A DNA stretch of 64,000 nt from Volvox africanus (GCA_030268105.1 BSDZ01000017.1:2336001-2400000), one strand, 5' to 3'. Shown: positions 25,757 to 38,900, counted from the stretch's first letter. Translations and numbers: made by a program. Notes: generated from the letters alone by a model not told the origin.

Positions 25757-26496
25757 GTGCTCGCCATCAGTGATCGTGAAGTAACACTTCAGGAGAAATT
25801 AAATTTCAATCTTTATCAAGTAAGCGCTCAGCAGCAAGGTGCTTCACCCGCTGCCAGTCTGGGGAAGGATGCTTCGGTAAGGATGTGGCCAAAATAAACA
25901 GTTGATGTCAATCAGAAGTATGGGTGCGTTATATGGAATAATCAGACGTGCTGGCATGGCAGCCAGCGCGGGTGCGCCTTATATGCCTGGGCCTCATTGT
26001 GGCAATTATTTCAAATATTTGTTATATATGTTAACATATCAGCAAGTAGGTCTCATATCCTGCTGACTGATTCGAGGCACAACTGAGAGACACGAGGCTT
26101 CATTAGTAAGGCTTACAAAGGAGTTCCAAAAGCAGCAAGAGCGAGCCGACACTATGTAGCTAGGGATACCGAGTATGATTCTCCATAAAGACTTATCGCT
26201 AATACCGAAGGATATCGAAAGATCAAAGGCGACGACATTAAGTAATGTGTGAGCGACGAGTCGTACCTCGTCAATAGCGACCTTTGCCATTTGGTGTCAC
26301 GGGTCGATGCGATGACACTTCCGTTCGCCTACTCATATATACGAAACCAGCGCGTGTTAGCCATTCCTATATGACAAGAATCACTTGGTACTAAGACAGC
26401 CTAGGCTAAGACTAGATAGACTAGTCAAGACTAACGATATGTCCATGAATATCGTTATGGCAACACGCCACCATATGAACAAACAATAAAATTTGT

Positions 26497-27786
26497 ATGT
26501 GTTATAGCCTGACGAGTTGCCGACAAGAACCTATGAATCAGTTCTACTCTGCAACGATGACCCCGCCTGTGCGTGATGCAAGCGGCATCCTGCAAGACCC
26601 GGCTCTTCGTATCCTCACTTCCTACGACGCGAACACGCTGAGCTCGTTATCGAGTATCAGCAATTTCAAATTGCGGAACAGATGGTTGGGAATTGGCGCC
26701 GACATGTTGGACGATCTGCGCACTTATGGTTTCAGTCTGCTCCGCATGCCGTTCTCTTTCGTAGACCTCGTGGATGACGTAACAGCCCGAGCCGATTCTG
26801 CCGCCCGCAACGCTTTTATAGAGGACTCCTTATATGGGAAAATGACGCTCGCGCTACCTTCATCACTGTCCGAGCCGCGTATGATCCGTGTCTATGGCTT
26901 GAATAATAAACACGGTGCGCCAAGCATGCAAAAGCCATCGGAGGTCGAGCTAAACCTTGCCGACATGATGCACCGTCAGGCGCGTGTATTGGCGTCAGGA
27001 CTCTTGGCGGCACATTCCAACGTCTTATGCAACGAGAAAGATTGCAAACTCCTGCAGGCTGCGCCCTACCATGCGCGACTTGGCGGTAGCCTGCTGCGCA
27101 TCAGCGTTTACAAGGGAAGGCTGGATCCGCATTGCAAGCGTTTTACCCAGCCCCGGCTCGCGAACTCCCCGCATAAGGATAAGGGGCTGCTGAGTTTGAT
27201 TGCCTGCCACTGTGCCGACAGTGACAGTGGGCTGCAGGTGCTTCAGGCCGACGGAACGTGGCTGCAAGTCCTGCTTCAGGTCGGAATAATTGCCGTACTG
27301 CCCGGCGGCGCGCTGCAGCACCACATCAACGCAGAGGGGCGGATGAGTGACATCAACGCGTGCGAGCACCAGGTCTTGTCACCGCGGGATGCTGCCGGCC
27401 GCCGCATCAGCATCACCTTCCACCTGTTGCCCAACTCGAGCGCAGAGGGGTTTGAGGAATTTTTGGAGCAATGGGAGACGACTCACAGAAGCATCAACGT
27501 AGGGGACCCAGTACTGCCGGGAGCTCTACCTGAGCCGAACATGGAGATCTGGTATAAATGGGAGAGGGTGCCGTTGCATACGACAAAGGCTGTGACACAA
27601 CCGTGTCATACGACTTGGACGGTCGGTGATCTGACGGACGTCATCTGCAGTCGAGAGGGCATCAGCCCAGGCGGACATCGGCTCCGGTACAAATGTGGAT
27701 ACCTGGACGAACATCGTACATTAGCCGAATGCAACATCGTGCTAGGCTCCACCGTCACACTGATGACTATGATACGTGGCTCGTAA
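26497..27786 (+). CDS. 2OG/Fe(II) dioxygenase-like protein with C-terminal ubiquitin-like domain
   Basis: One uninterrupted 429-codon frame. Residues about 60-320 resemble the isopenicillin-N-synthase/plant 2-oxoglutarate dioxygenase fold. Visible features are H227-x-D229 in SPHKDKGLLSLI, a distal H291, and R303-I-S305 in GRRISITFHL, the usual iron and 2-oxoglutarate ligands. Residues 349-429 align along their whole length with ubiquitin: MEIWYK for strand 1, then SREGISPGGHRLRY, DEHRTLAECNI and a C-terminal IRGS. Lysines at the K48 and K63 positions are gone, I44 is Arg, and the last residue is Ser rather than the second Gly, so conjugation like ubiquitin is unlikely. It has no introns, unlike most of its neighbours, and sits next to a transposon relic. 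The substrate is unknown. A second in-frame ATG at 26533 could be the real start. Confidence 0.75.
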   Translation: MCYSLTSCRQEPMNQFYSATMTPPVRDASGILQDPALRILTSYDANTLSSLSSISNFKLRNRWLGIGADMLDDLRTYGFSLLRMPFSFVDLVDDVTARADSAARNAFIEDSLYGKMTLALPSSLSEPRMIRVYGLNNKHGAPSMQKPSEVELNLADMMHRQARVLASGLLAAHSNVLCNEKDCKLLQAAPYHARLGGSLLRISVYKGRLDPHCKRFTQPRLANSPHKDKGLLSLIACHCADSDSGLQVLQADGTWLQVLLQVGIIAVLPGGALQHHINAEGRMSDINACEHQVLSPRDAAGRRISITFHLLPNSSAEGFEEFLEQWETTHRSINVGDPVLPGALPEPNMEIWYKWERVPLHTTKAVTQPCHTTWTVGDLTDVICSREGISPGGHRLRYKCGYLDEHRTLAECNIVLGSTVTLMTMIRGS

Positions 27787-28786
27787 GCGGTAACACGGTT
27801 GTGGCGCTGCCACGAAGCTAGGTATGTGCTTTGCCGAAGGATGCCTATAAGATGCCTTTGTTGTGAAATGTGGCAAGTTGTTCTGAATGTCATGATCGCC
27901 GACATGCAATATGCCTGTCAGGACGGTGGGCGTTTCCAGACAGCAGCACTGTGCAACTAGGATGGTTGCAGAATGATGTAGATGTGCATTGCTGACGTCT
28001 TGTTCCTGCCCACTTATCCTGCTGATGCATTGGGGTGTGCATTTTGTGTGACCCAATTACTAGCTAATCCATACAGCACCAGTGCGGAGTCCGTACATCG
28101 GGTACTGTCTACTTGATTATCGCACGTTATGGATAACGTTTGGGGCCTTCCACCATCATAAGTGTTAGGATGGGGGTGGTTTAGGACTGTTGGACGCTTT
28201 GCAGCCGTTTGCAACACCAGGATCCGCCAACGGGGGGTGGAAACAGAGGTCCCAAGTATTCATCCAATTATAGTGCGTTAGTTCATGCCGTGGGATATCT
28301 GCCTGGTGTTCAAAAATTTAAAGTCTGAACAGGATTAACTTGCACGGGCAATACACGCAGGTTTTATGGGATGTCAGGCGATTGTGTTGTACTGATGGTG
28401 GGTGCTCTAGAATCTATGAAGTTGCCCTGTACTATTTTTGTCCTTTCGAGTTGGCCGTGCTTGCTCAATCGCCAGCCTGTGGAGGCATGTATCTTGGACT
28501 AGGTCCGTTTAGCTTGTTACATGATGACGTCCGTTTAATTGGAAAAGCTAGTCGTTTGAGCTCCACTCTTGTGCACACAATATGTACGCTGTGCATTGTA
28601 TAGCGCCCGCGATGTCGTCTCCTTGGCTTCCGCATGACTGAATTGTAGCACCCTATTGGAGTAGCAGAGGATGAAATGAGACCTAATACAAGCTGTAAAA
28701 GTCATTGTCTCCTTAACTCCTTTGCCTATATTCCTTAACTGGGCCTGTAAAGCCATGCGCAATCGCATCCCACACACCCGTGCCGA
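27787..28786. other. Convergent 3' flank, no gene recognised
   Basis: Lies between two converging genes. It contains the presumed 3' UTRs, including a minus-strand TGTAA for the phospholipase B-like gene (listed separately). No other gene was recognised. Confidence 0.5.
28517..28521 (-). terminator. Candidate poly(A) signal TGTAA, phospholipase B-like gene
   Basis: TGTAA on the minus strand about 266-270 nt after the stop codon of the phospholipase B-like gene. Motif and spacing fit chlorophycean 3' ends. Confidence 0.45.
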
Positions 28787-31700
28787 CTAGGGCATCGGAG
28801 GTCCCACAACTGACTCGTACGACCGCCAACCGAAGTTGAATTCGTCGGCGCAGCCGTCATGTCGAATGCTGTCAAAGAGCGGCTGAGCGGACCAACGGAA
28901 CACCGGCTGATCGTCAGACGTGGGTCCATTGATAACGTATGTACGACGCTCCTGGAAGGACTCCAAATCAACGATCTGGACAGATGGAACACAGGCGGTT
29001 AGGGGCATGGCTGACCGGCGGGGTGATCTCAAAACAACAACGACTAATTGAAGGGTTAGCGACAAGAAGGTTAGCGGGGTGTTTTGTCGGATAAAGCTCT
29101 CCCTTCACCCCGGTGGGGCAGCAGTCGGTGTGTGTGTTTCAGTCCAAACGGGATGCGGGGCACTCGGGAAAGCCACAGCGCTCCGTAATGCGGTGGAGGT
29201 GGTTATGATGTTAGCGTTAGCGGTAGAGGTGGCAGTGGTGATGATGTGGTGATGGTGTCGGCAGGGCGGTGAGGCTTGCATGTGGCCTGGCGATTGAAGG
29301 AAGGAAGATGGCAGTTGAGGGAGAGCGGATGCGCGTGGCGTTGGATGGCTAACAGTGACCTCATGACGGTGACTGTGGCGGTAGCGGTGAGGCTACGAAT
29401 TTCGCGTGTCGCAAACAAAGGGGACGTTCAACGATGAGATATCATACCGCAGCCGTCTCATCCATTCACCAGAGTCGCTTCTGTCTCGTGATCCCTTCAG
29501 CTGAGGCCCGGCCCAAATCCCTCCCCACTACACCCCACCTTGGCGTCCACAGCGCCGTACGCCCTTTGAGTCCAGTTCCGGGGTTGACCGTCAGCGTCTG
29601 GCATCGCTGGCAGGTCGTACCTGTTGTAAGAGGGGAGGAGAGGATAAGGGAAGCAATCAATGGAGTGGTCATAGGAAGGCAAACGAGGCGGCATGTGCCC
29701 CGGGGCATGGCATCCGGCGAGGACAGAGGGGCAGCGGCCTAGGTGACGTTGATAGAGATAGTAAAATGTATGGAAGTTAGGGCCGACAGAGAAAGAGAGC
29801 AAAGCAACCACAACATGGTGGTGCTGATGGTCTCCCCGGTGCTTAACCACCTCTTTGGTGTGCTGTCTCCCCGTCTGTCACCTCCCTGACTGCCTGGCAC
29901 CCTCACCCGCCCGTCCTTTTGTCCGCTGACGTATTCCGCGTATCGTATTCTGGCGTAACCAGCCGGCCTTGGCTCCCCTCTTCCCTCTTCCATGACTCGC
30001 TCTTACCGGGCAGCGATGGCGTTGTTCGGCAGTCCCAGGGACAGCGGGTCGTTGTCGTAGTGGTTAAGGCGCATGAGGGACATGACGTCTGTTCGTGAGG
30101 AGAGTCCGCGCTGCTCGCGACTGGATGGGGGGAGTTGAGAAAGAGAGAGGACTCGGCGACCGGGCCAGAAGCAACGCGAGGGGGGGCCGAGCCCTGAGGA
30201 TCTGGATGGTGGTTGTCAGGGGCCAAGAGGCCGTACTCGTGGGGGAGACATCTGACAGGTACCCGATTACGGATCACCCCGAGCCCCGAGCCCGAGCTAA
30301 TAAAGTGTATTTATCGGCTGGGGATCAGTAGTGTCGTACAAGTGCGTACGATCTTCCCAGTCAGTACTTACGCACCACGTCCCCGCACTGAGGTCATATG
30401 CTTTAAAATCGTCCCATTGCCGTTCTGAAGACTAACCTGAAGATCCGGGCCCGTGGACACGTTAAATAGATACTGGGCTGCGGATATCCTGTAAGATTGT
30501 AGATTTCCGGGAAGTACGGCACATTGTACGACGCCCAGTAGCCTTGCTCTAAAAAACCCTGAGCACCATAGTAGCAGTAGGGGGTGGGGTACGCGGGTCT
30601 TAGCCGGCGGTTGGTCCTGCCGCAGCACGTTCCTGCGGTCATGCTGGACGGAGTGCAGACCAGTTCCGTGTACGGCAAGGGCAGTGCGCGGCAAGGAAGG
30701 AGGAACAGGAGACTCCTCTGTAGCTACCTTGGTGACATCCTTGCTGATGGTACGGCCGGGAACTTGCTCCAGAACCCACAGTACATCAGATCCGTACCGC
30801 TGCAGCCGCTGCACGTCGAGGACCATCCACTATGTGTGTTGGAAGGCGGGGAGAGGAGGGTGGGTTTGGGGGGAGCTGAGGGCTTGCTGGGGGGTTGCCG
30901 GAACGAACAATAAAAGATTTATACGGGGAGGTATGGGAAGGGGAGGACAAGAGGCAGGACAACATTAGAGAACTCATCGGAGGACTTCATTAACGTTATT
31001 GAAGCGGTTCCATTAAGATGCGGGATACCCCCTTCATCGTCATTACGCGGCCAGAGCCAGAAGTGAGGACGAGGTTAGGTGGTTAGGTACGACGGTTGAG
31101 TTGTTATACTCAACAGATTTAACAAATAATATAAAATAAAATAAAAATAAACAAGAAATAACAAAAGTACGCCGGTCTACCCTTGCTTGTGTAAAGGGGG
31201 TACAAAGAATTACGGCAATGCCGTACCTGATTGTTGTATGTGCCGCTGTTTTGCCGCCCAAAGAGGTCGACCCACTCGCTGCCCTCTCGGGCCCCGAAGT
31301 TGGCAACCTGAGGAGGTGAACAGGGGCGTAAGGGAGGAAAGGCGAATAGACTGGACACGGTAATGCTGTGGACGAGGTGTGAAGCTGGACAACCGGAAGC
31401 CCTCTCAGCCCCCAACCCGCTTACCTGCGCCCGCTGCCACATCAGCACACACTTGGGCTGGATCAAGTCATACAGATCCTTGTTGTATATTCCGTTGGTG
31501 GTTTCCATTATAACAAACTTGTCGGTTGTATACCTGTCGGAGCGAAGAAATCATTGTGCCGTAGGATAACTCTGAACAATGGGTGGGGAGCGGGAGGCCG
31601 GATGGGACGACCGTGCGGCAGACGCACACGCCGATGTGTGTATGTCACCGCGGGTCTCCCCTCCCTCCCTCGGCGGTTTCCCCCCCCAGTCAGTCTCCCA

Positions 31701-34700
31701 AACCATAACAACATCGCAAGATGCACCGCACCTCTGCCCCCTCAGACGTCACTGACTCTAGTTGGACCTCCGCCATCACAATCACTCACATGAGCCGCAC
31801 CTTCCCCCCCTGGCGCTGAGCCACTCCTTCATGACCACCCCGATTTCCCGCACAACCCACCAGTCGTCTTTTGAGTGAAGCAATCCGGGGGAGGAAGACA
31901 CGGTGACGGGACCGGAGGCAGCCCACGGAAAGTCGTACACCTTCCACGTCCTGGGACGCATTACCAAAAATCCCGAGGCGTGTGGACCGGCAAGGACGTA
32001 GAGGATGGGGGGGAGACGAATAAGCGAGACATGAGACCGCTGAATTGGGGGGGGGGGGAGAAGAGCGGGAGCCTGTGAGCGAGTCTGTATTCCCCCAAAC
32101 AAAGCGGCATTTGTGTGAGGAATGAGGATTTGTGTTGGGGGGCATATGCAGGACGCGAGACTGGGGTCTGTGAGCAGAAGGCCACCCTCATGCAACCCGC
32201 GCAGAAGTGGGGATGTATTTCCATGCATTATACGATACATATGTGCGTGTTACGTGTTTTTCAGTTGTCTTTAGGTAGGTCTATCCCGGTCACAGCTGCC
32301 TCGCGCCATTTCCGCCCCGACGCTGTCGTACTCTCATGATATTGCTTAAACCTGAAATTCCGCACGCACCTGACCATGTCGTAGTACGGCCTCCACGTGT
32401 TGTGAGCTGCCCAAAAGTTCTTAACTCGCCGTGGCGAGGTTTCTGGTATGCCCTCCCCTCCCCTGGCTGCTCTTGTTCTCCCTTGCCCTCCCGCCTGCTG
32501 CTGCTGCTGCTGCTGCTGCCGCTTCAATGACGTCTGCTGCAGCGCCCTCCTCCACCTCTGGCTAGCTCCCCTCATCCATAAGCCTCCCTGCAGGCCTTCC
32601 TTAGCCCCTAACCCCTTGAATTCGAATCCAGGTATAGATCCAGATTTTGCACCACCTCCATCATCGTCATCGTCCTCCTCGTCGCTACTGCTGCCCATGT
32701 CGAGCTTTATAAGGGCTGAGCAATCTAACAGCTCACCGTACCCAAACTCGCCCACCTCGCCATGACCTGGGGTATAGTGCCGCTGCGGTGCGGCGGAGAA
32801 AGTGGCGGATCCCGACGACCCGACCTCCGGAGAGGCCGGTTGAGCGGAAGGCGGAAAGAGAACATTAAGTTCGTACAAATCTCCCAAAGCGTTCAGAGCG
32901 TACCTGTGCAAAAGGACCGCACGGCATCGGATGTGGGTCAAGTGGATATGCAAGAAGCGCACATGACCTGATTGCAGTATTCATCATGGTATGCGGTTTC
33001 GGTCTGCTCATCTGCCTGTTCAATCAATCACTGCGTGGTAGAAGAAACCCATTGGGGTACGACATGCCACCCTATGCCGCACACTGGGTACCGGGGTCCG
33101 TACGACAGCGGCAGGTGACCATCTCTTCCAGCCTGACTCCCCGTCGCTGTACATGACTGCGACCCAAACCCAGGTCACTATCCGGGACCCCCTTGTCGCC
33201 CCCTTCCATTATGCAAGTACACAACGACACAAGCGCAACAACCCATCCCCTGCCTGCTTTTCCACGCCATAAATACACCCATTAAATGCGCACTATTTTC
33301 AATGATCCCCCTCTCCTTCATTCCATTCCACTCCCCTCCCGCCCCGAAGGTGCTCACAGTTCGTGCCAGGTCATGTTGCGCTCCGAGCCCGTTACAGAAG
33401 CCCAGAAACCCGCAGTCAGACCCTCGAACTGAGCCGCCACCAACCCAACCAGCATCCAGTACCGCCGGTCGACGGAGCTGACGACACCGCCGCCGCCAGA
33501 AGTACCGGCTGCTGCCCCCTGGGAGGCCTCCGAACCCAAATCCGGATCGTGCGGTTCGAAGGCCGTATCAAAATCCGCTGTTTTGTCCGCACTGGTGCCA
33601 GTCGTGGTGGTGGTGGTAGTCATGGACTTTGGCTGTTCAGCGCCGCGGAGCATCGCCAGACTCCATCCCGTCGCCCTCTCTACATGCCGCATCATCCAGT
33701 TGTACTGCTCATCGAACCAGTCGTATAGCTCTTGCGACGGCATCTCTCCGCAGCCGCGGTACTCGTTGGATCGGTAGTTGGTCCAGTACCTTCCAGGCGG
33801 AAGCGTTCACACGCGGGAGGGCGGAGGGTTCGGAACGGGACGTAGGAGCCGAGTCGTATGGCCCAGTCACGACAGTGAGCTCTAGGGCCTGGTCAAGAAA
33901 AGAGACGTCCTCTTGGGAGTGAGATCGTCTTCTCAAGGGCACGGGGGGTGATGCTTGGGGGGGGGCCGAGGCGAACAGACGAGACCTCGTACCGGCACGA
34001 CACGGGGACCGACTGTCAGATTTTGGGTCCACGGGAGATGCCGAGTATGGGAAGCCGGAGAAATATCATCTGGTAAATCCAAATGGAGCATGGAATGGGT
34101 AATGCGTAGGTTCACTTCACCCGTGCGGCTCAAAGTCGGTAATGATACAGTTACCCTTGCGCGGCAGCGGCTGCCTCCTCGTCCCACGCGTACCGGTACA
34201 TATGCTGCCCTTGCAGGTTGCCCTCCACGAAGCCGGCGGCCCTGGCCTTGATCACGTCCGGGAAGGGTGCGTCCTCGTCGATGCGAATCTCCAGCCGGTA
34301 CCAGCCGTCCTCCCAATACGTGTCAGCGAACCAGGCCCAGCCGACGTTTTCATCGGGGTAGGAAGCGCGCAGCGCAGCGGTAAACGAGGTCAAGGTCAGC
34401 GGGTACCGTGACTGCTGCAGGAGCGTCACGTCGAAGGGCTCGAGCCGGAAGGTGCTGTCACTGTTGACGTTAATGGCATAGACGTCGCCTCGAAGCAGAG
34501 TGGTCAGGTCCAGAAGTTCGGCTTTGGCACCAACATGGCTTTGCAACGCCGAGGATAACCTTCCGTTACCGCGGATGTCGTGCCCACCCGGACGAACAGA
34601 AGAGGTCACACGACTGGCTAGGATGCCTGTAATATGAAACTGTAATGAAATCAGAAACTGTAACAGTAGCGCAAGAGCGGCGAGGCCAGCGCGCTGTGCG

Positions 34701-34714
34701 CCCAAGCGCGCCAT
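28787..34714 (-). CDS. Phospholipase B-like (PLBD/LAMA family) hydrolase, 11 exons
   Basis: Secreted or lysosomal/vacuolar Ntn-type hydrolase of the phospholipase B-like family. Exons in transcript order: 34714-34155, 33789-33358, 32903-32370, 31950-31861, 31533-31425, 31307-31227, 30829-30728, 30558-30437, 30120-30007, 29620-29539, 28975-28787. The product is 804 aa, against 530-590 for animal PLBDs. Residues 10-30 form a hydrophobic signal peptide. Family blocks are RAAGFVEGNLQGQHMY, NALGDLYELN, LLDCSALIKL (C392, the expected autocatalytic nucleophile), PGLLHSKDDWYTT, METTNGIYNKDLYDLI, SGTYNNQWMVLD, YWASYNVPYFPEIYNLTGYP and NAIAARYDLP. The extra length comes mainly from an acidic and poly-Gln insertion at about 400-488 and a Thr/Gly-rich loop in exon 2. 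The first ATG of the frame is used; codons upstream have none. Confidence 0.94.
32495..32520 (-). repeat. CAG repeat coding a poly-Gln run in the PLBD-like gene
   Basis: Eight CTG triplets on the plus strand, read as CAG on the coding strand. They give residues Q460-Q467 within the insertion between the nucleophile block and the NFWAAHNTW block. Confidence 0.9.
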
Positions 34715-35967
34715 CCAATTGAGCTCCAAATGAGCACTTGGCCAGTCAGAATCCGTGCAGCGTAACCAGCGTTCCCGTGCGCCTACAAAAACCAATAAGA
34801 ACGGTAATAATGAATTGTACTTCACGTTGATGTCGCCTAAGCAGCTGAGGAAGGTCGCTTAACCGTAATTCCGGAATAGGGAGTAGAGCAGTAACAATAG
34901 CTGGGTCAGCGTCGTCAGACTGATCATATACTATGACTTAAAAACATATTCTACGGACATGGGTTAAAGTGTTACCGTGCATCTACATTGTAGGCATACG
35001 TTGCTCCAACACGCAATTGCGCGTAAACCTTTACCACTATCCAAGAATCTACATTTAATTGTAAATTATCTAGAGCACCTGGTGTTGCCTTGAGCTTTCA
35101 ACAACCCAAATGCTCGATCCCCCAAACCTGCTCCTTGGACGCCCAACCGAATTCCAACCGCCATGCAGACGCCCCAAGTTTTCTGTAAACCGTCCAAACC
35201 TCTACTCCTGAAAAGGCTCATAAACATTGTTCTCACCACACATTGTTCTCACCACAGCTCGCTTATAGCTATAATCCATACATTATGTTCATGGTGAACC
35301 AGGCGATCAACTGTCACTTCAATTACAGTACATCGGATGAGTTATACATACTTGAAGCTATCAATGGTCAGCATAGAAAAAAGTTATGGCACGCTGCTGG
35401 TAACCTGGGCAAGGGGGACAGAAACCCACTGTGCCTTATCCAGGCTCGCCACAGGACCCGTAACAGAATTTCGCTGACTGGCAACGGGGTGCGGGTCATA
35501 AGGATGCGAAAATCCGTGAACTGCGAAATTCTGAAGACGTGAATAGTACACTCGTGGACGTGAAGAAAAAAGTCAGCATAGCCGCATTATAAACGAAATA
35601 GGCTATTGATGGGATAATTGAAATTCCGAAGTAAAATGTTGCTTTTTCAGAGCTGAAAATCGATTTTCTTCCCGCGAGGCCCCATATATAGCCAACAGAT
35701 TTAGATGAAATGGAGACGAAATTATGCAGTGAAAATGCCGCAGGGGTGACCAGATTTTACCCATTCCCAATGAAGCTTCACATTGTTCCTCCTACCTGCA
35801 GTCGTACTACCGTAGAAACCGATCCGCCGCAAAGCCGTTAGCTGGTTGTACCGCCTCTGCAGTATCATCTACTTCATTGGCCATCACTTATCAGCTCAAC
35901 ACTTGTTAAGCTTCAAGTAATTCTGGTAAGGTCTTTTGGTTCTGTATTTACAATAAAGAAATAACCG
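34715..35967. other. Divergent intergenic region
   Basis: Separates the 5' ends of the phospholipase B-like gene (minus) and the Ipi1-like gene (plus), so it should hold both promoters. It is AT-rich compared with the exons. The only frame of note (35243-35542) begins with TTG and has no recognisable domain. No RNA gene was recognised. Confidence 0.5.
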
Positions 35968-38900
35968 ATGGGCAAGCTGAAAAAGAAGACACGTAACCCA
36001 GGCGTAGGCATAGACTTTAAGAAAGTAAAACATAAAGTTGGTAAAAAGCTACCTAGAGCTCAAAATGATACAGATACCAATTTCAAGTCGCGCAGCATCA
36101 ATTTGCCGAACCAAGCAGTTCGGGAAGATCGCAGCAACGTCGCAGTTAACTTCCAGAACCTTACGTTGAAGGTGGGGTATGTGGAATAGGTTATCGGGAT
36201 TATTGGTTAGGACAGCCAGCGGCGGCGGCGGAAAACTTTGTGGACGGTCCCATGCGCTGCAGGAACTTTTGAACCAGACATCACATTATAATGACAAGTC
36301 GCGGAAGCACTCTCTTGTCGGCTTGGCCGACCTATTCGGCAGGCACCCGGAGCAGCTACGTCTGCACGCATCACAGGTGCGCCGCCGGTCCACCTCCTCC
36401 CAGGCTACAACCGGTGCTCGTGCTCCCTTATAAAGCGGTGATGAATACGTTATAGCAACTTGTGTGACAATCTCACGATGAGGTCTTCCCGCGAGCTTCT
36501 GTGGGTGCCTGGTTCCTGCGCATAAGCACGGCATTCCACCCCGCATGGCCCGCCGCCCAGTAAGCCCTCCCAACGCGATCCCCCTGCAGGTTCTAGGCAC
36601 GCTCGCTGAACGCATTGTGGACGGCGATAGTAGCGTGCGGTCCACATTGCGTGACCTGCTCAATAACAGCGTTCTGCCGGTTCTGGGGTCGGATGTTTTG
36701 CGGCCTTTCATGCCAGTTCTCATGGCGCACGTGTGCGGGTGCGTAGGCAACTGCATAGGCGATTTGTGGACTGTGTGTTTGAGTGACTCACGGGCTGACC
36801 AGAGTGGCCAAGGGAGTGGAGATCTGGGTTCATCCACAATTGGGCCAGCGACGTCGTACTGCGCCAGTGCATTACGTGATGTGGGTCCGCCTCCTGGCTG
36901 GCAGTATAGCGACTATGTATTCTGGTGCCTGTGCGGCGATGAGATGTGTCTGGGATGAGAGGTGTCTGATGTGCGTCGAGCGGTACTTGCAGCGTGTGTT
37001 GAGGTGAGGTATTGACAGCGGCGTTGTGCAGGTTCATTCCCAGCTTGGTGGATCCTGGGGATTAGTCCAGGTCGGACTCTTTCATGTCGTTCGCTGCAGC
37101 ACACTTCCTCCCATTCAACGTCACATAGTGTCCTACGTGCTGCATCGTCTAATTAACACTCCTCGCCGCCCGCGTTCCCCTACTATTCTACGCGCAATTT
37201 CCTCACAGGGCTATGACGCACTTAAGCCTGGACGTCCGCAATGATGCGCTGCTGTTCCTGGACGTGATGGTGGGTGCCATTGTTTTATACCTATATGAAA
37301 AGATCTTCTTTCTGCGCGCGTCAAGGCTCCTGTATGCGGCACAGCCCAGTGGCACATCCCTTTGGGGACCCCGGCCACTAGAATACTTGACGAGTTGTCC
37401 CCACTGTCACCTGCTACAGCTCACAAGCATTCCTCATTGAGAGCTAAAGGAATATGGATTCTTTCACGGAATCCTGAAATGGGCCTTTATTTGTAGTGCA
37501 TAATTAGAGAAGAGCTGCTCTTCCGCCACTGCTTGTCTCCGCCCGATCTGTCAGTGCGTCCCGGTGGCCCTCCTGACATTCACCACACGTAACAGATGGA
37601 CCACGTGCCGCAGCTGGTGTTGGATGGATTCCTGGCTCCCTGCCTGGCGCACTTTTGCGACCTATTCTCCGCGGCGCACCGCAGTCGAAGCATCCGGGCA
37701 CAGTCGCTCTCCTCGCTCACCAAGCTGCTGACAGCACTAACCAGCTTCCTAAAGCGCGCCTTTCCGGAAGATGTGACACTTTCGACGGCGTCGGCTGGGG
37801 CCCAGGCTACCGCCGCCAGTGGTGGTGGCGCGCACGCGGATATGGACATGGGTTACACGACGCGAGGTGTCCGTGATGCTGAGGCGGCTGCGGGGCCAGG
37901 GCCCAGCAGTATACGCCGGCAGGTGCAGTCGCTGGCAGCATATCCAGGCATGCCGCTGGGGGCGGACCGCATGCGGCGGCCTCAGCGACCTGCTGGGGAT
38001 CTGCTACGGCAGCTAGATGCGCTGTTTCGGAATGCCGCTGCAGTGACAAGGTCGGGACGCAAGCAACGGAGGAAATCTGAGGGCCTCGATACGGCAGATA
38101 AAAACCGGCACAAGAAGGGCCGCGGCAGTGTTAGTGCAACCGAGACTGCTGCTGCTGCTAAGGGTGGCAAGGGCGTCGCTGCTGCTGCAGCGGCGCTGGC
38201 GGCGGTGACGACCCCGGCGGCCGCGACTGCCGCGGGTGTAGGCGTGTCGGCGGCTTCCGATGCTGCTGCAGCTGGGTTGTTGGGAGCGCGTACGGCTATG
38301 GCAGCGGCGCTAGCGGCGGCATCCGACGCTCGTGCAAGTGCGTTGCGTTTGGTGTCTCTGCTCATGGACTGTTGGTTGGAATGCAGCCCCACGCAGCTGG
38401 CAATCTCACCAGAGCTTGAACAGGCAACTGCGCTGGCTATGATTGCTGCAGCATGCAACAACCTTATAGAGCGGTTGCTACTACCGCGACAGGCCGCTTC
38501 TGGCGGCGCAGGGCAGCAGCATGGCGTGTGGCAGCATGGTCCGCCACCTTCGGCGGAACAGCGGCTGGCTCTGACCCAGCAGCTGCACGACCTGGTTGCG
38601 CGGCGCGTGGCTGCGCATTTCCCCGCAGTCCTTCCCCCAGTGAAGCCCTCGCCGGCGGTAGTGGAGGCCCTGGTGCGACTGAACCTGCAGAGCGCAGAGC
38701 TGCTTGGTCGTTTTCTGCCGCTGCTCGCGGATTCTCGACCCCATCACCAGCCCCACAACTTTCCGCCAGCGGAGCCCGGGGCTAGCGGCAACGTCACGCT
38801 GTGGTGGGTACCGGCCCTGGTGTCGTACTACGTAGGCGCACTGGAACAGGGGTTATTGTTGCCGCCGGCAGCGAAGACGCTGTCGGATGCAAGCAGCGCT

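Larger units (their letters stand above)
25041..26496. other. Gene-free stretch with short GC-rich repeats
   Basis: No gene was recognised. The interval contains the two repeat families listed separately (25370-25466 and 25505-25756) around an AT-rich core at about 25565-25690. The last 200-300 bases, including AT-rich DNA up to 26496, should act as 5' flank of the dioxygenase-like gene. Confidence 0.5.

Noticed and set aside
34151..34825. Longer N-terminus of the PLBD-like protein starting at 34825
   Set aside because: That start is GTG, not ATG. The first ATG in frame is at 34714 and is followed by a good signal peptide.
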